Below, in pieces: positions 17,952-26,835 of a stretch of DNA of 64,000 bases (position 1 is the stretch's first letter; each line of letters opens with the position of its first letter). Under the pieces are notes generated by a model that was not told the origin of the DNA, searched no databases, and saw only the letters and a program-made list of their open reading frames with translations. The translations under genes and the position numbers were made by a program. The stretch covers positions 1,942,154-2,006,153 of the forward strand of contig NZ_CP036271.1 of NCBI RefSeq assembly GCF_007745175.1, written 5' to 3'. The DNA comes from Caulifigura coniformis. Its GTDB lineage: Bacteria > Planctomycetota > Planctomycetia > Planctomycetales > Planctomycetaceae.

Positions 17952-19355
17952 TTACTTCAGCCCCGCTTCGCGCAGCTTCTGTCTCAGCGTCGAGCGGTGA
18001 ATCCCCAGGATCGTCGCCGCCGCCGTCTGGTTTCCGCCGCACTTCTCCAGCGTCGCCTCGAGAAGCGGCTTTTCAACGGTCGACAGGAACCGGCTGTAGA
18101 GATCGGCCAGCTCCGCGTCGCTCGCGTCGATGTCCTCGGGAAACGCTTCGTCGGTCCAGTCGACGATGCATCGCGACAGTCGACCGACGTCGCCCGTGTC
18201 AGGCCTCGCCTCCGACGGCGCTGGCAGATGCTCCGCCGCAATCAGGCCCCCCCGGGCCAGCACAGCCGCATGCTCGATGGCATTCCGGAACTCGCGCACA
18301 TTTCCATTCCACGGCCGCTTCAGTAGTTCCTCCATCGCTTCGTCACTGACCACCGAGCTTCGCCCGCATTCGATTCCCGCGAGGAAATGGTCGCACAGGA
18401 GCGGAATGTCCTCCCGCCGGTCCCGCAGAGCCGGAGCCTCGATCACGAACACGTTCAGCCGGTAGAACAGGTCCGCCCGAAACCGTCCCTGTTGCACGAG
18501 CCTCTCCAGCGGCTGATTGGTCGCGGCGATCACCCGGAAGTCGACCTGCCTGGGACGCACCCCGCCCACGGGCGTCACCTCGTGGTACTCGATCGTTCGC
18601 AGCAGCTTCACCTGCAGTTCCAGCGGCGTGTCCCCGATCTCGTCGAGAAACATCGACCCGCCTGACGCCGCTTCAAGGAGTCCGATCCGGTTCGCGTCCG
18701 CGCCGGTGAACGTCCCCCGCTCGTGTCCGAACAGTTCCGCTTCGACCAGCCCCGGATTCAGCGCCGGCAGGCACACGGGCACAAACGGCTGTGCCCGCCG
18801 GCTCCCATGCTGGTGGATCGCCCGTGCGATCAATTCTTTCCCCGTTCCGCTTTCGCCCGTGATCAGCACTGGCACATCGGTCGCCGCGGCGAGCGCGACC
18901 TTCTTGAACACCTTCTGCATCGCCGGCGACTGGCCTACCAGCGTCCCCTCCGGCGCCACCGACCGGCGGGGCGTCGCTGCTCGCGGCTCAGACCGCTCCT
19001 TCAACAGCAGCCGGCCCAGCAGCGACGTCACGTCATCCGCATTCAACGGCTTGCACAGGTAGTCCGTCGCACCCGACTCGACCGCCCGCACGGCTGTCGA
19101 AAGATCCCCGAACGCCGTCATCACGACGATCGGCACGGGACCGAATCGCTCCCGGAGCAGCGGCATCGCCGAAATGCCGTCGATCCCCGGCAGCCGCACA
19201 TCAAGGAGGATCAGTCGCAGGTCATCGGTCGTCGAAAGCTCCAGCGCTTCTTCCGCCGAACCAACTGCCGTCGCGGTATAGCCCTCTTCTTCGAGCAACT
19301 CGCCCAGAGCCCAGCAGATGGAGGGCTCATCGTCGACGATCACAATTTGCATCAT
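17952..19355 (-). CDS. Sigma-54-dependent response regulator (NtrC/AtoC family)
   Basis: A 467-residue three-domain regulator. The receiver domain (residues 1-120) has the phospho-acceptor in LILLDVRLPG. The AAA+ domain (~150-380) has Walker A GESGTGKEL and Walker B GGSMFLDEIGD. A Fis-type HTH (ATILGIHRSTLRQKLREAG) closes the protein. The sigma-54 contact loop reads GTFTGA where the consensus is GAFTGA. It lies directly downstream of the histidine kinase, which ends nine bases before this ATG, so the two are co-expressed. GTG 19361 and ATG 19352 are alternative starts; an AAGGTGAGG ribosome-binding site overlaps this area. Confidence 0.9.
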   Translation of the reverse strand: MMQIVIVDDEPSICWALGELLEEEGYTATAVGSAEEALELSTTDDLRLILLDVRLPGIDGISAMPLLRERFGPVPIVVMTAFGDLSTAVRAVESGATDYLCKPLNADDVTSLLGRLLLKERSEPRAATPRRSVAPEGTLVGQSPAMQKVFKKVALAAATDVPVLITGESGTGKELIARAIHQHGSRRAQPFVPVCLPALNPGLVEAELFGHERGTFTGADANRIGLLEAASGGSMFLDEIGDTPLELQVKLLRTIEYHEVTPVGGVRPRQVDFRVIAATNQPLERLVQQGRFRADLFYRLNVFVIEAPALRDRREDIPLLCDHFLAGIECGRSSVVSDEAMEELLKRPWNGNVREFRNAIEHAAVLARGGLIAAEHLPAPSEARPDTGDVGRLSRCIVDWTDEAFPEDIDASDAELADLYSRFLSTVEKPLLEATLEKCGGNQTAAATILGIHRSTLRQKLREAGLK

Positions 19356-19364
19356 CCTCACCTT

Positions 19365-20768
19365 TCATCGGCAGCTTGCCGAGACCCCTTTCGTTGTACC
19401 GGATGCGACAGGTTCCGTCTCCGGAACAACAAGCGTGAATCGTGTCCGCTCCCCCTCGCGCCGCCACGAAACCTTCCCGCCCAGCTGCTCGATCGTTCGC
19501 CGGACATACGCCAGTCCCAGTCCGACTCCTTCCGGCTTCGACGTCACAAACGGTTCGAAAATCCGCTCGGCGATGTCCGGATTCGGTCCCGGCCCCGAAT
19601 CAGAGACCCTGATTTCCAGCGCCCCGCCTTCGACAGCCGCCGCTTCCACCGAAACCGTCCCGCCGCGTCCGGCCGCTTCCATCCCGTTCATCACCACATT
19701 CAGAAGGCCAGCCCGTACTCCCTCGAGATCAGGCACCCAGCGCGAATCCGCTCCGTGGGCGTCGAACTCCAGCGCCACGCCCGAGTGACGCGCCATCGGA
19801 GTGACGAGGTCCTCCACCGACCGGAACAGGTCCTCGATCGAGCCGGGACGAAGTGTCGTTCCCCGTTCCGGACCGACCGCCAGCAACCGCTTGATGTGGT
19901 CCTCGATCAGTTTCAATTGAGTCAGCGCGACGTCCAGTTCGCGCACCGCCACATCCGGATGCCGTCGCTGCACGAGCTGCACCGCCAGCCTCGCCCCGCT
20001 GGCCGCATTCCGAAGCTGGTGGGCCAGTCCGCTGGAAAGCTGGGCGACGAGACGCATCCGTTCCGTCTGCCGGACCGTCCTTTCCTGCTGACGGAGCTGG
20101 TCCGAAACCGTGTTCACCGCGGTCGCCAGCTTCCGGAGTTCATCATCGGGCCCCTCCAGCACCAGCCGGTCGGCCGACCCGGCCGCAATCTGCATCACCT
20201 GTCCCCCGATCGCGTCCAGCCGACGCGTGAAACGGCCTGCGATCGAACGCGCCATCAGCAGCACGGCCAGTGAGGCAATGGCTCCCGCGGCAAGTGGCGG
20301 CCACGCCGCACTCCAGCCAAGTCGCCTCAGCGCCCGAACCGGCAACAGCACCAGCAGGGTTCCACGTTCGATGCCGGTAGTCAGCGGCAACTCGGCCGCG
20401 TAATACGCCACGTCACCCACCTGCACACTGGGAGCCAGCGTCAGCCGATCCACGACTTCATTCGCTGAAAATCGGCCCGAACCCAGCTCCGTCGGAACGG
20501 GATCGAGCGTCGTGGCCCGGACGCTCCCATCCGGTTCGCGGACGACGAACTGCGCATCCGACAGCCCGTGCATTTGCGCCAGCACCGCCGGTGTGAAAGG
20601 AAACTGCGACGCCCGCAGCGTCTCCACCACCCGCTCCAGGCGCTGAATGGCATCAGCCTGCCGCGTCCGGGCACTGACCGCCGCGGTCACGACGGCGACA
20701 GCCACGGTCGCCCCGACCACGAGGATGCCGAAAGGGAGGAAGAGCTGCCTGCGAAGTGGTTGTCGCAT
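19365..20768 (-). CDS. Sensor histidine kinase
   Basis: A 467-residue membrane sensor kinase. A first transmembrane helix (residues ~9-32) and a second (~155-178) enclose a ~120-residue extracytoplasmic sensor region; a HAMP-like linker follows. The phospho-acceptor box is LSSGLAHQLRNAASG (His near 245). The ATPase domain has the N box VVMNGMEAAGRGG, G1 VSDSGPGPN and G2 GVGLGLAYVR. It is operonic with the sigma-54 response regulator downstream, a standard AtoSC/ZraSR-like pair. The signal is unknown. Confidence 0.9.
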   Translation of the reverse strand: MRQPLRRQLFLPFGILVVGATVAVAVVTAAVSARTRQADAIQRLERVVETLRASQFPFTPAVLAQMHGLSDAQFVVREPDGSVRATTLDPVPTELGSGRFSANEVVDRLTLAPSVQVGDVAYYAAELPLTTGIERGTLLVLLPVRALRRLGWSAAWPPLAAGAIASLAVLLMARSIAGRFTRRLDAIGGQVMQIAAGSADRLVLEGPDDELRKLATAVNTVSDQLRQQERTVRQTERMRLVAQLSSGLAHQLRNAASGARLAVQLVQRRHPDVAVRELDVALTQLKLIEDHIKRLLAVGPERGTTLRPGSIEDLFRSVEDLVTPMARHSGVALEFDAHGADSRWVPDLEGVRAGLLNVVMNGMEAAGRGGTVSVEAAAVEGGALEIRVSDSGPGPNPDIAERIFEPFVTSKPEGVGLGLAYVRRTIEQLGGKVSWRREGERTRFTLVVPETEPVASGTTKGVSASCR

Positions 20769-20992
20769 CTGGAATCACACACAGGTGATGCGCCGCCATC
20801 AGCGGGACGCGCAAACCACGATCTTACGCCCCGGGCCAGCCATTCGACAGCTCCTGCCGCCCTGAAACCGCCATTGACCCTCTCCAGCCGACCGGCATAA
20901 AAGCCGGCCCCCACAAGGGTGTTGCGCGCGGGGTGCGGGCGGATTCCGCAGCGACGCAGGCCCTTGCGGGTGTCCCAGGGAAGGGAATCTCC

Positions 20993-22402
20993 ATGACACG
21001 TCTCAAACTGTCTCGTTCGATCTGCCTTCTGGGTCTGTGCGGCCTGTGGAGTTGCGGTCAGCAGGAAACCCCGGTCGCCGAGCAGAAGCCCGACTTCCAG
21101 CAGCAGCCCGCCGCGGTCGCCGCCGCCCAGACGCCCGCGAAGACCGACGACGCAATCAAGGTCGAAACCGACGCCCAGGGTCGCAAGAACGTCACGCTCA
21201 ATCCCAAGCAGGCCGAGCAGCTGGCCGATGCCCTGATGGCCAAGGGCCAGCTCCGGCAGGCACAGCAGATCCTCTCGCGGGTGATCCAGCTCGATCCCAA
21301 GGCTACCGAAGCCTATGTCAAGCGCGCGGCCATCATGGCCGAATCGAAGCTTACGACGCAGGCCATCTCCGACATGACGAAGGCGATTCTCCTCGCCCCC
21401 GACAACGCCCGCTTCCGCAACACCCGCGGCTACTTCTACCTCACACAGCAGGCCTACCAGCAGGCCATGCAGGATTTCAGCGACGCCATCGGGCTCGACG
21501 GCAACTTCTCGCAGGCCCACAACAACCGCGGCCTCGCACGCGTCGCCCTCAAGGAGTTCGAAGCCGGCATCAAGGACTTCGACGAGGCACTGAAGATCGA
21601 CGCGAAGTATGTCGACGCCTACAACAACAAGGGCTACGCCCTGATGCAGATGGATCGCGTCGAGGAGTCGGTGGCCGTATTCACCAAGGCCATCGAGCTC
21701 AACCCGAAGTACGTCAACGCCTGGAATAACCGCGGTCAGGCCTATCTCAAGTCGAAGCAGGGCGACAAGGCCGTCGCCGATTTCTCGGAAGTGATCAAGC
21801 TGGTTCCGGGCAACGTGACTTATCTGTCGGCCCGTGCCGAAGCCTACGAACTCACCGGCAAGGCCACCGAAGCCCAGGCGGACCGCGACCGGGCGAAGTG
21901 GGTCGCACAACTCGTGAAGCTCACGCAGCAGGCGCAGCAGAATCCCAGGCAACCTTCCGTCTGGATCGCCCGCGGACGCCACCTCCTCTCGTCGGGCGAC
22001 CTGAAGCCCGCCCTCGCCGACTTCCAGACCGCTCTCAAGGTGTCGCCCGGCAACGTCGAGGCACACTGTGGCTGCGCCGCCACGCTGCTGCAGATGGGCA
22101 ATCCGGACGAGGCCATCGCCCAGTGCAATGCCGCCCTCGCCAAGGGAGTCTCTGCCCTCGCCGTCTCCATTCGCGGCGACGCCAACTTCAAGAAGGGCAA
22201 CCTCGACTTCGCCATCGAAGACTACACCACCGCGAAACGCCGCGACTCGCAGGTCGCTCAGGCCTACAAACTTCGGGCTGAGAAGGCACGCGCGGAAGGC
22301 AATGCCGCCCAGGCCGATGCCGACATGGCGATCGCCGCCGAGCTCGACCCCGCGGCCGGCGCCGTCCGCCAGGTGTCGAACGAAGTCCCTGCCAGGAACT
22401 GA
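20993..22402 (+). CDS. TPR-repeat lipoprotein
   Basis: A 469-residue protein with a lipoprotein signal (lipobox LWSC near residue 21), a Gln/Ala-rich linker, and about ten consecutive tetratricopeptide repeats, e.g. AYNNKGYALMQMDRVEESVAVFTKAIELNP and AWNNRGQAYLKSKQGDKAVADFSEVIKL-type units (residues ~75-450). TPR arrays mediate protein-protein contacts; this one is predicted to be anchored to a membrane facing the periplasm. The start at 20993 has a GGGAAGGG ribosome-binding site. It is transcribed divergently from the histidine kinase and ends in a strong terminator. Confidence 0.87.
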   Translation: MTRLKLSRSICLLGLCGLWSCGQQETPVAEQKPDFQQQPAAVAAAQTPAKTDDAIKVETDAQGRKNVTLNPKQAEQLADALMAKGQLRQAQQILSRVIQLDPKATEAYVKRAAIMAESKLTTQAISDMTKAILLAPDNARFRNTRGYFYLTQQAYQQAMQDFSDAIGLDGNFSQAHNNRGLARVALKEFEAGIKDFDEALKIDAKYVDAYNNKGYALMQMDRVEESVAVFTKAIELNPKYVNAWNNRGQAYLKSKQGDKAVADFSEVIKLVPGNVTYLSARAEAYELTGKATEAQADRDRAKWVAQLVKLTQQAQQNPRQPSVWIARGRHLLSSGDLKPALADFQTALKVSPGNVEAHCGCAATLLQMGNPDEAIAQCNAALAKGVSALAVSIRGDANFKKGNLDFAIEDYTTAKRRDSQVAQAYKLRAEKARAEGNAAQADADMAIAAELDPAAGAVRQVSNEVPARN

Positions 22403-22405
22403 GCT

Positions 22406-22708
22406 CTACGCAGGTTGATTCCACTCCGCCTTGCCGGGACCTTCGGGATCCGGCAAGGCGTTTTTTGTTGGCCGCGACTGCCGTCCGTCCACCGTCATCG
22501 CAACGACGGCGAGCATCACGATGGCGACGGTCTCCACGCCAATCGCCCAGATCGCGTATTGGTTGATCCACCGCACGACCGGCGCGCCCGACCGGTCGAA
22601 TGTCGTCATCACCCACGACAGGCAGGTCGCGCAGAACAGGAACCCGGCCGGGATCAACAGCCGGAACCAGATGTTGTCCGGCGGTCGATTGGGGGGCGGC
22701 GTGCGCAT
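22406..22708 (-). CDS. Small membrane protein, 100 aa
   Basis: Two hydrophobic segments are visible: WFRLLIPAGFLFCATCLSWVM (residues ~14-34) and YAIWAIGVETVAIVMLAVVAM (~50-70), with a basic/Pro-rich N-terminus and a polar tail. It converges on the TPR gene, leaving only three bases between stops. The terminator of the TPR gene lies inside the last ~20 codons of this gene. I do not recognise the family. The start at 22708 was chosen because the preceding in-frame extension has no ribosome-binding site. Confidence 0.6.
   Translation of the reverse strand: MRTPPPNRPPDNIWFRLLIPAGFLFCATCLSWVMTTFDRSGAPVVRWINQYAIWAIGVETVAIVMLAVVAMTVDGRQSRPTKNALPDPEGPGKAEWNQPA
22427..22466 (+). terminator. Terminator of the TPR gene, inside a convergent gene
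   Basis: CGCCTTGCCGGGA at 22427-22439 pairs with TCCGGCAAGGCG at 22449-22460, followed by TTTTTT. It lies within the 3' end of the opposite-strand small membrane protein gene. Confidence 0.8.
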
Positions 22709-22749
22709 TCGAAAAGAGTAGCACAGCCTGGGGACGAGGGCCGCAATGC

Positions 22750-23565
22750 TCACTCGTGGCTGTTGGCCGCCGTCGGAAACTCTCCGCTGCGAACCTCCTG
22801 CACATACTGCCCCACCGCGGTCCGGACAGTCTCGGCGAGGTTCGCATAACGCTTGAGAAACCGCGGCGAGAACCCCTCGGTGAGTCCCAGCATGTCCGGC
22901 GTCACGAGCACCTGCCCGTCACACTCGGGACCCGCGCCGATGCCGATGGTCGGAATCTTCACCTCCGCCGAGATCCGCTTCGCGATCCCGCGGGGAATCA
23001 GTTCGAGAACGATCGAAAACGCCCCCGCCGCTTCCGCCGCCCGGGCGTCGGCCACCAGCTGGTCTTCATTCCGCTGGATCGCCGACATCCGCCCGATCCG
23101 CCGCACCGATTGCGGCCGCATTCCCACATGCGCCATGACCGGCAGGTCGGCAGCCGCCAACGCCTCGATCGCCCGGCTCTGGTTGACGCCCCCTTCCAGC
23201 TTCACCGCGCCGGCCCCGGTCTCCTTGAAAACCCGGCCGGCGCTCTTCAGCGCCTGCCGGGGGCTGACCTGGTAGGTCATGAACGGCAGGTCGACGATGA
23301 CAAGCGCCCGCTTCGTGGCCCGGGCCACCAGTTCCCCGTGGTAGATCATCTCGTCCAGCGTGACCGGCAGCGTCGTTTCCTTCCCCTGCACCACCATGCC
23401 CAGCGAATCGCCCACCAGCACGGCGTCGACGCCGGCCGCGTCCATCAGGCCGGCCCACAGGAAGTCGTAGGCCGTCACCACGGCGAGCTTCCGCCCCTGG
23501 CTCTTGGCCTTCACGAAATCAGGGACGGTCACGCGGGATGTTGTGGCGGGGGACGCGGCGCTCAT
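22750..23565 (-). CDS. panB: 3-methyl-2-oxobutanoate hydroxymethyltransferase
   Basis: A 271-residue PanB, the first committed enzyme of pantothenate/CoA synthesis, which transfers a hydroxymethyl group from methylene-tetrahydrofolate to 2-oxoisovalerate. Metal- and substrate-binding motifs are VLVGDSLGMVVQG (~residue 45), VDLPFMTYQ (~95) and VKLEGG (~127), plus the GIGAGPECDGQVLVTPDMLGL block near 215. Length is typical. The start at 23565 precedes a short Ser/Ala leader. No panC is adjacent. Confidence 0.95.
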   Translation of the reverse strand: MSAASPATTSRVTVPDFVKAKSQGRKLAVVTAYDFLWAGLMDAAGVDAVLVGDSLGMVVQGKETTLPVTLDEMIYHGELVARATKRALVIVDLPFMTYQVSPRQALKSAGRVFKETGAGAVKLEGGVNQSRAIEALAAADLPVMAHVGMRPQSVRRIGRMSAIQRNEDQLVADARAAEAAGAFSIVLELIPRGIAKRISAEVKIPTIGIGAGPECDGQVLVTPDMLGLTEGFSPRFLKRYANLAETVRTAVGQYVQEVRSGEFPTAANSHE

Positions 23566-23616
23566 GACGAAGGATCCGGATGCTGGAGAACCCGAATGAG
23601 ATAGAGGATGGAAATG

Positions 23617-23654
23617 AAAACTCCCTGATCGCGGCGAAAGCCGCGATCAGGGAG
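23617..23654 (-). terminator. Terminator of the DUF1573 gene
   Basis: A perfect 14-bp stem, CTCCCTGATCGCGG (23621-23634) with CCGCGATCAGGGAG (23641-23654), followed on the minus strand by TTTTC. It separates the DUF1573 gene from panB. Confidence 0.85.
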
Positions 23655-23721
23655 AGAGGTGTTGGAATCAAACAGGTTCGCGTCGACTCGCCGGTTCCGG
23701 ACCGGCCGGCGCGGCTTCGGA

Positions 23722-24816
23722 TCAGTCGACCTTCGCCTGCGACGTCGCCGTCGACGACGGCGCCGCAGAGATGATCGTGCCAACCGCCTTCACCTTGATC
23801 GGCTCCGGACGGCCCGGAATCGAAATGGTGAACACTTCCGAGTATTCCCCCGGGGCGTCCGGAGGAGTCATCGTCAGGTTGATCGTGTGCAGGTTCTTCG
23901 AATCCCGCGAGTACTTGCTCTTCCACACGTCGAGTTCCGTGTCCCGTTCGAGCTTCTCGATCACGAACGGCCGCTGGCCGCGAATGATGATGCTCTTCGT
24001 GACCGGCACGCCCGGACGCATGTTTCCGAGGGTCAGCTGCTGCGGAGTGATCACCAGATCAGGCTCCACCTTGCCGCTCACTTCCACCTGCAGTTCGGGA
24101 GTCGACGGATCGTTCGTGCGGATCGACAGCAGATCCCGGACTTCGCCAAGAGGAGCCGATGAGTCGAGCGACACGGAGATCTCAAATTCCGACGCGCCGT
24201 ATCCGGCCCGTTCCCGGACCTCCGCTTTGACCAGCGGATTCGTCGCCCGGACACCGGTGACCTTCATGCCGGGACGCATCGTCCGCAGGATCACCGAGCG
24301 TGTCGTTCCGCGGCCCTGCTCGACGGTCGCCAGGTTGACGGCCGGGGGATTGATCTCGAAGTCCGTGCGGATGAAACCCTTCAGCGGCACCCGCACCGAC
24401 TTATAGTCGCGACCGTTGAACGTCATGGTGACGTCCAGGTTGGCATTCCGGTCGCCCGAGAACTTGATCGTGTTCATCGAGACCGAGATGACAGTCGTCT
24501 CGTGAGTCTTCAGCAGCTTTTTGGGGGTCGATGCCTGGAAGCAGCCGCAGCTCGTCCCGATGTTGGTGATCTGCAGATCTTCCTTGAACGGATTCGTGAC
24601 CGTCACGGTCTTGACGACGTTCGCGCCCTTCGGAACCGTCCCGAACTGCATCGACAGTTCAGAGAAGGTCGACTCAGCCCAGCTGAGCTTCGGGCCCGTC
24701 TGAACCGGAGTCGTGATGACCGAAGTTGTCGTCGTCTGCTGAGCCTGTGCGGGGAGAGCCATTCCACCCACACTCAATGCGGCCAGCGAGCATCTCGTCA
24801 GCAGGTATTTGCGCAT
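23722..24816 (-). CDS. Exported DUF1573 protein
   Basis: A 364-residue protein with a signal peptide (cleavage after AQA near residue 25) and a DUF1573 domain at residues ~45-140: FGTVPKGANVVKTVTVTNPF and the family hallmark ITNIGTSCGCFQAS. The rest is made of repeated Ig-like beta domains (ASH-type), each with FEI/LEI strands and NDPSTPELQVEVSG. These proteins are common in planctomycetes and Bacteroidetes and are probably periplasmic adhesion or scaffold proteins. Monocistronic, with its own terminator. Confidence 0.87.
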   Translation of the reverse strand: MRKYLLTRCSLAALSVGGMALPAQAQQTTTTSVITTPVQTGPKLSWAESTFSELSMQFGTVPKGANVVKTVTVTNPFKEDLQITNIGTSCGCFQASTPKKLLKTHETTVISVSMNTIKFSGDRNANLDVTMTFNGRDYKSVRVPLKGFIRTDFEINPPAVNLATVEQGRGTTRSVILRTMRPGMKVTGVRATNPLVKAEVRERAGYGASEFEISVSLDSSAPLGEVRDLLSIRTNDPSTPELQVEVSGKVEPDLVITPQQLTLGNMRPGVPVTKSIIIRGQRPFVIEKLERDTELDVWKSKYSRDSKNLHTINLTMTPPDAPGEYSEVFTISIPGRPEPIKVKAVGTIISAAPSSTATSQAKVD

Positions 24817-25363
24817 AGTTCAACCTCGCAGATTGGCAAAAAGCACAATTCCGCGGGCGGTTCCAGCTTCTGGTTCTCCACAAACCATCACTGAAATCAA
24901 TTCTTCGTTTGCCCAACGCGGCGATTGTACGTTCTCAAAGTCGGCTCCGTCCAGCCCTTCCGGAGCTGCTCGTCGATCGCAATACGAACAGCATCTTCCG
25001 GGCCGCTGCCCCGCCACTTGCGGAGACAACTTCCGTGACCACCTCACACTGCACCCCAGGTTGCATTTGGTCAACAGGATTCTCGTTCGCAACAACCATT
25101 TATAGACCCGACTTCCGGCCGGCTGCGTCGCGCGCTTAAGACGAAAACCATTCCTGAAATTTCGCGGAGGTAAAACGCGGAACTTATGGTGGTTGCGCTG
25201 TCAGGATGGCCGCACAGTGGCCAGACCCGCAGCCCCACAACTGGTTCGTTGCTCAAAAAGAGTTTCTGCGCGCATGCGCGAAATGTTGCTCACAATCCGC
25301 CAGAACCCGGCAGATTGTCCCACCCCAGCTGACGTCGCGGGGCGCCCCGCCACGCTCGCCGAT
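24817..25363. other. Intergenic stretch between the DUF1573 and methyltransferase genes
   Basis: About 550 bases with no convincing gene, hairpin or RNA. Base composition is more AT-rich than in the flanking genes, especially near 24820-24910 and 25080-25190, consistent with the DUF1573 promoter lying in its left part. Short frames on both strands lack ribosome-binding sites. Confidence 0.5.
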
Positions 25364-26146
25364 CTACTTCGCTGCGCCCTTGGTGAAAATCACCACATGC
25401 TGACGCGGAAGAGTCCCCGCCGTCTCCGTCCAGGTCAGCCCGAATTCCGGAAGCTCCGCCTCTTTCCGGACCTGGGCTTCCGACATCTTGTGCACCAGTT
25501 TGATCGGAACCTTTGGGTCCTCTTTCCGATACTCCACGAACGCCACCCGGCCGCCCGGTTTCAGGCTCTTCGCGATCTCCTGCAGCATCTCGTAGGGGAA
25601 ATCGAACTCGTGGTACACGTCGACCATCACCGCCAGATCGATGCTTTCCGGGTCCAGCCGGGGGGACTGCGTCGTCCCCAGAACCGGCGTCACGTTCGTC
25701 ACCCCCTGCAGCCGGCACTTCTCCTCGAGCGCATCCAGCATCTCCTTCTGAATATCGACGGCGTACACTTTTCCGTCGCCGATGCGGCCGGCGATCATCA
25801 CGGAGATCACCCCCGAGCCCGCGCCGATATCCGCCACCTGCATCCCGGGCTTCAGCTTCAGCGCCTCCATCAGCAGTGTCAGGCGCTCTTCCTCCTCACG
25901 TTCCGGACGTTCCAGCCACTGGATCCCCTGGTGACCCATCACCCGGGCGATTTCGCGATTCATATAGAACTTGCCGATGCCGTTCGGGTCGTGGACCCGC
26001 CGTGACGTGTATCGGCCGGCCGGCGCGACTTTCCGGGCAGGGCTGTCCTCGACCGCCGCCTCCTGCGCCTCGGCCAAAGCGGGCAGGGCGATCCACGCCA
26101 GGCCCAGATACGCCGCCAGGACGCCAACTCGCGCTGCAGTGGTCAT
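25364..26146 (-). CDS. Exported class I SAM-dependent methyltransferase
   Basis: A 260-residue protein with a cleavable signal peptide (ALPALAEAQ, cleavage near residue 25) followed by a Rossmann methyltransferase domain: motif I VADIGAGSGVISVMIAG (~106), the acidic VYAVDIQKEML and the post-motif LKPGGRVAFVEYRKED. The start at 26146 has a GGAGG ribosome-binding site. A methyltransferase with a Sec signal is odd because SAM is cytoplasmic, but such proteins recur in planctomycetes. It starts 23 bases after the Trm112-like gene. The substrate is not deducible. Confidence 0.82.
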   Translation of the reverse strand: MTTAARVGVLAAYLGLAWIALPALAEAQEAAVEDSPARKVAPAGRYTSRRVHDPNGIGKFYMNREIARVMGHQGIQWLERPEREEEERLTLLMEALKLKPGMQVADIGAGSGVISVMIAGRIGDGKVYAVDIQKEMLDALEEKCRLQGVTNVTPVLGTTQSPRLDPESIDLAVMVDVYHEFDFPYEMLQEIAKSLKPGGRVAFVEYRKEDPKVPIKLVHKMSEAQVRKEAELPEFGLTWTETAGTLPRQHVVIFTKGAAK

Positions 26147-26168
26147 CGCCCCTCCGTAAATCACAGCC

Positions 26169-26417
26169 TCACGGACCGGTCTTGCCCGGCCACTCGTCGA
26201 CGCTCAGCACCGTCGACTCGGATTCCAGCAGGATCGGAATGCCGTCCCGGATGAGGTACGCCCGGCGACATTCCGGACCACGGCAGACGAAGCGCTGGTC
26301 TTCACGCAGCAGTCCGTTCCGGCAGGCCGGGCAGGCGAGCGCAACCCCCGGATCCTGCGGGAAGTGATAGGTCGCGTGGGGACGGGGAGGCGTTTTCGCC
26401 AAGTTTTGAACGGACAT
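26169..26417 (-). CDS. Trm112-like zinc-ribbon protein
   Basis: An 82-residue member of the Trm112/UPF0434 family. Cysteines are in the pattern CPACRNGL...FVCRGPECRRAYLIRDGIPILL, with the family-typical GIPILL strand. Eukaryotic and archaeal Trm112 activate several methyltransferases by binding them. The gene directly downstream encodes a SAM-dependent methyltransferase, so a partnership is suggested by context only, and the signal peptide of that enzyme argues against it. No ribosome-binding site is obvious before ATG 26417. Confidence 0.8.
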   Translation of the reverse strand: MSVQNLAKTPPRPHATYHFPQDPGVALACPACRNGLLREDQRFVCRGPECRRAYLIRDGIPILLESESTVLSVDEWPGKTGP

Positions 26418-26610
26418 GCAGAAGCGTCGGGGACGGCGTCGGTTCGACCGGATGCTGGTCGAAGCTCATCAGACAACATATCCGGCCCCTCTCCGGATTC
26501 AAAATCCTCGCCTGCAGGAACTTTGGAAGACCGACCTCTTCAATCCTGCCGTCAGGGTGTGCCATTCGGCCCCGCAGGCGCGCAACCCCGCACGGGACTA
26601 TGGAGGAACC

Positions 26611-26835
26611 ATGAACATCATCAGCCTGAACAGTACGTCACACGCGAAATCCCGGCCGTTCCGATCTTCCGACCGACCCGTCGACGGGAGTTGCGCCTTG
26701 CCTGGCCCGGAAGCCCACGGGGAAAGAGGGCGTTTGGTACGCATCACACATCACCATCGCACCCTCCTTGATCGCCTCGCTGCTCCAGGCCCGATCTGGC
26801 CGGCGACCGCGTTCAGGCTCAGGGCGCCCCGGTGA
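26611..26835 (+). CDS. Possible small protein, 74 aa
   Basis: An ATG at 26611 follows a good TGGAGGAACC ribosome-binding site at ideal spacing. The 74-codon frame starts MNIISLNSTSHAKS and is basic with no hydrophobic segment. Its end overlaps the 3' end of the convergent queA gene by 17 bases. The first ~12 residues look natural, but the remainder has the Arg/Pro-rich look of a shadow frame. It could equally be a leader peptide or spurious. Confidence 0.3.
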   Translation: MNIISLNSTSHAKSRPFRSSDRPVDGSCALPGPEAHGERGRLVRITHHHRTLLDRLAAPGPIWPATAFRLRAPR

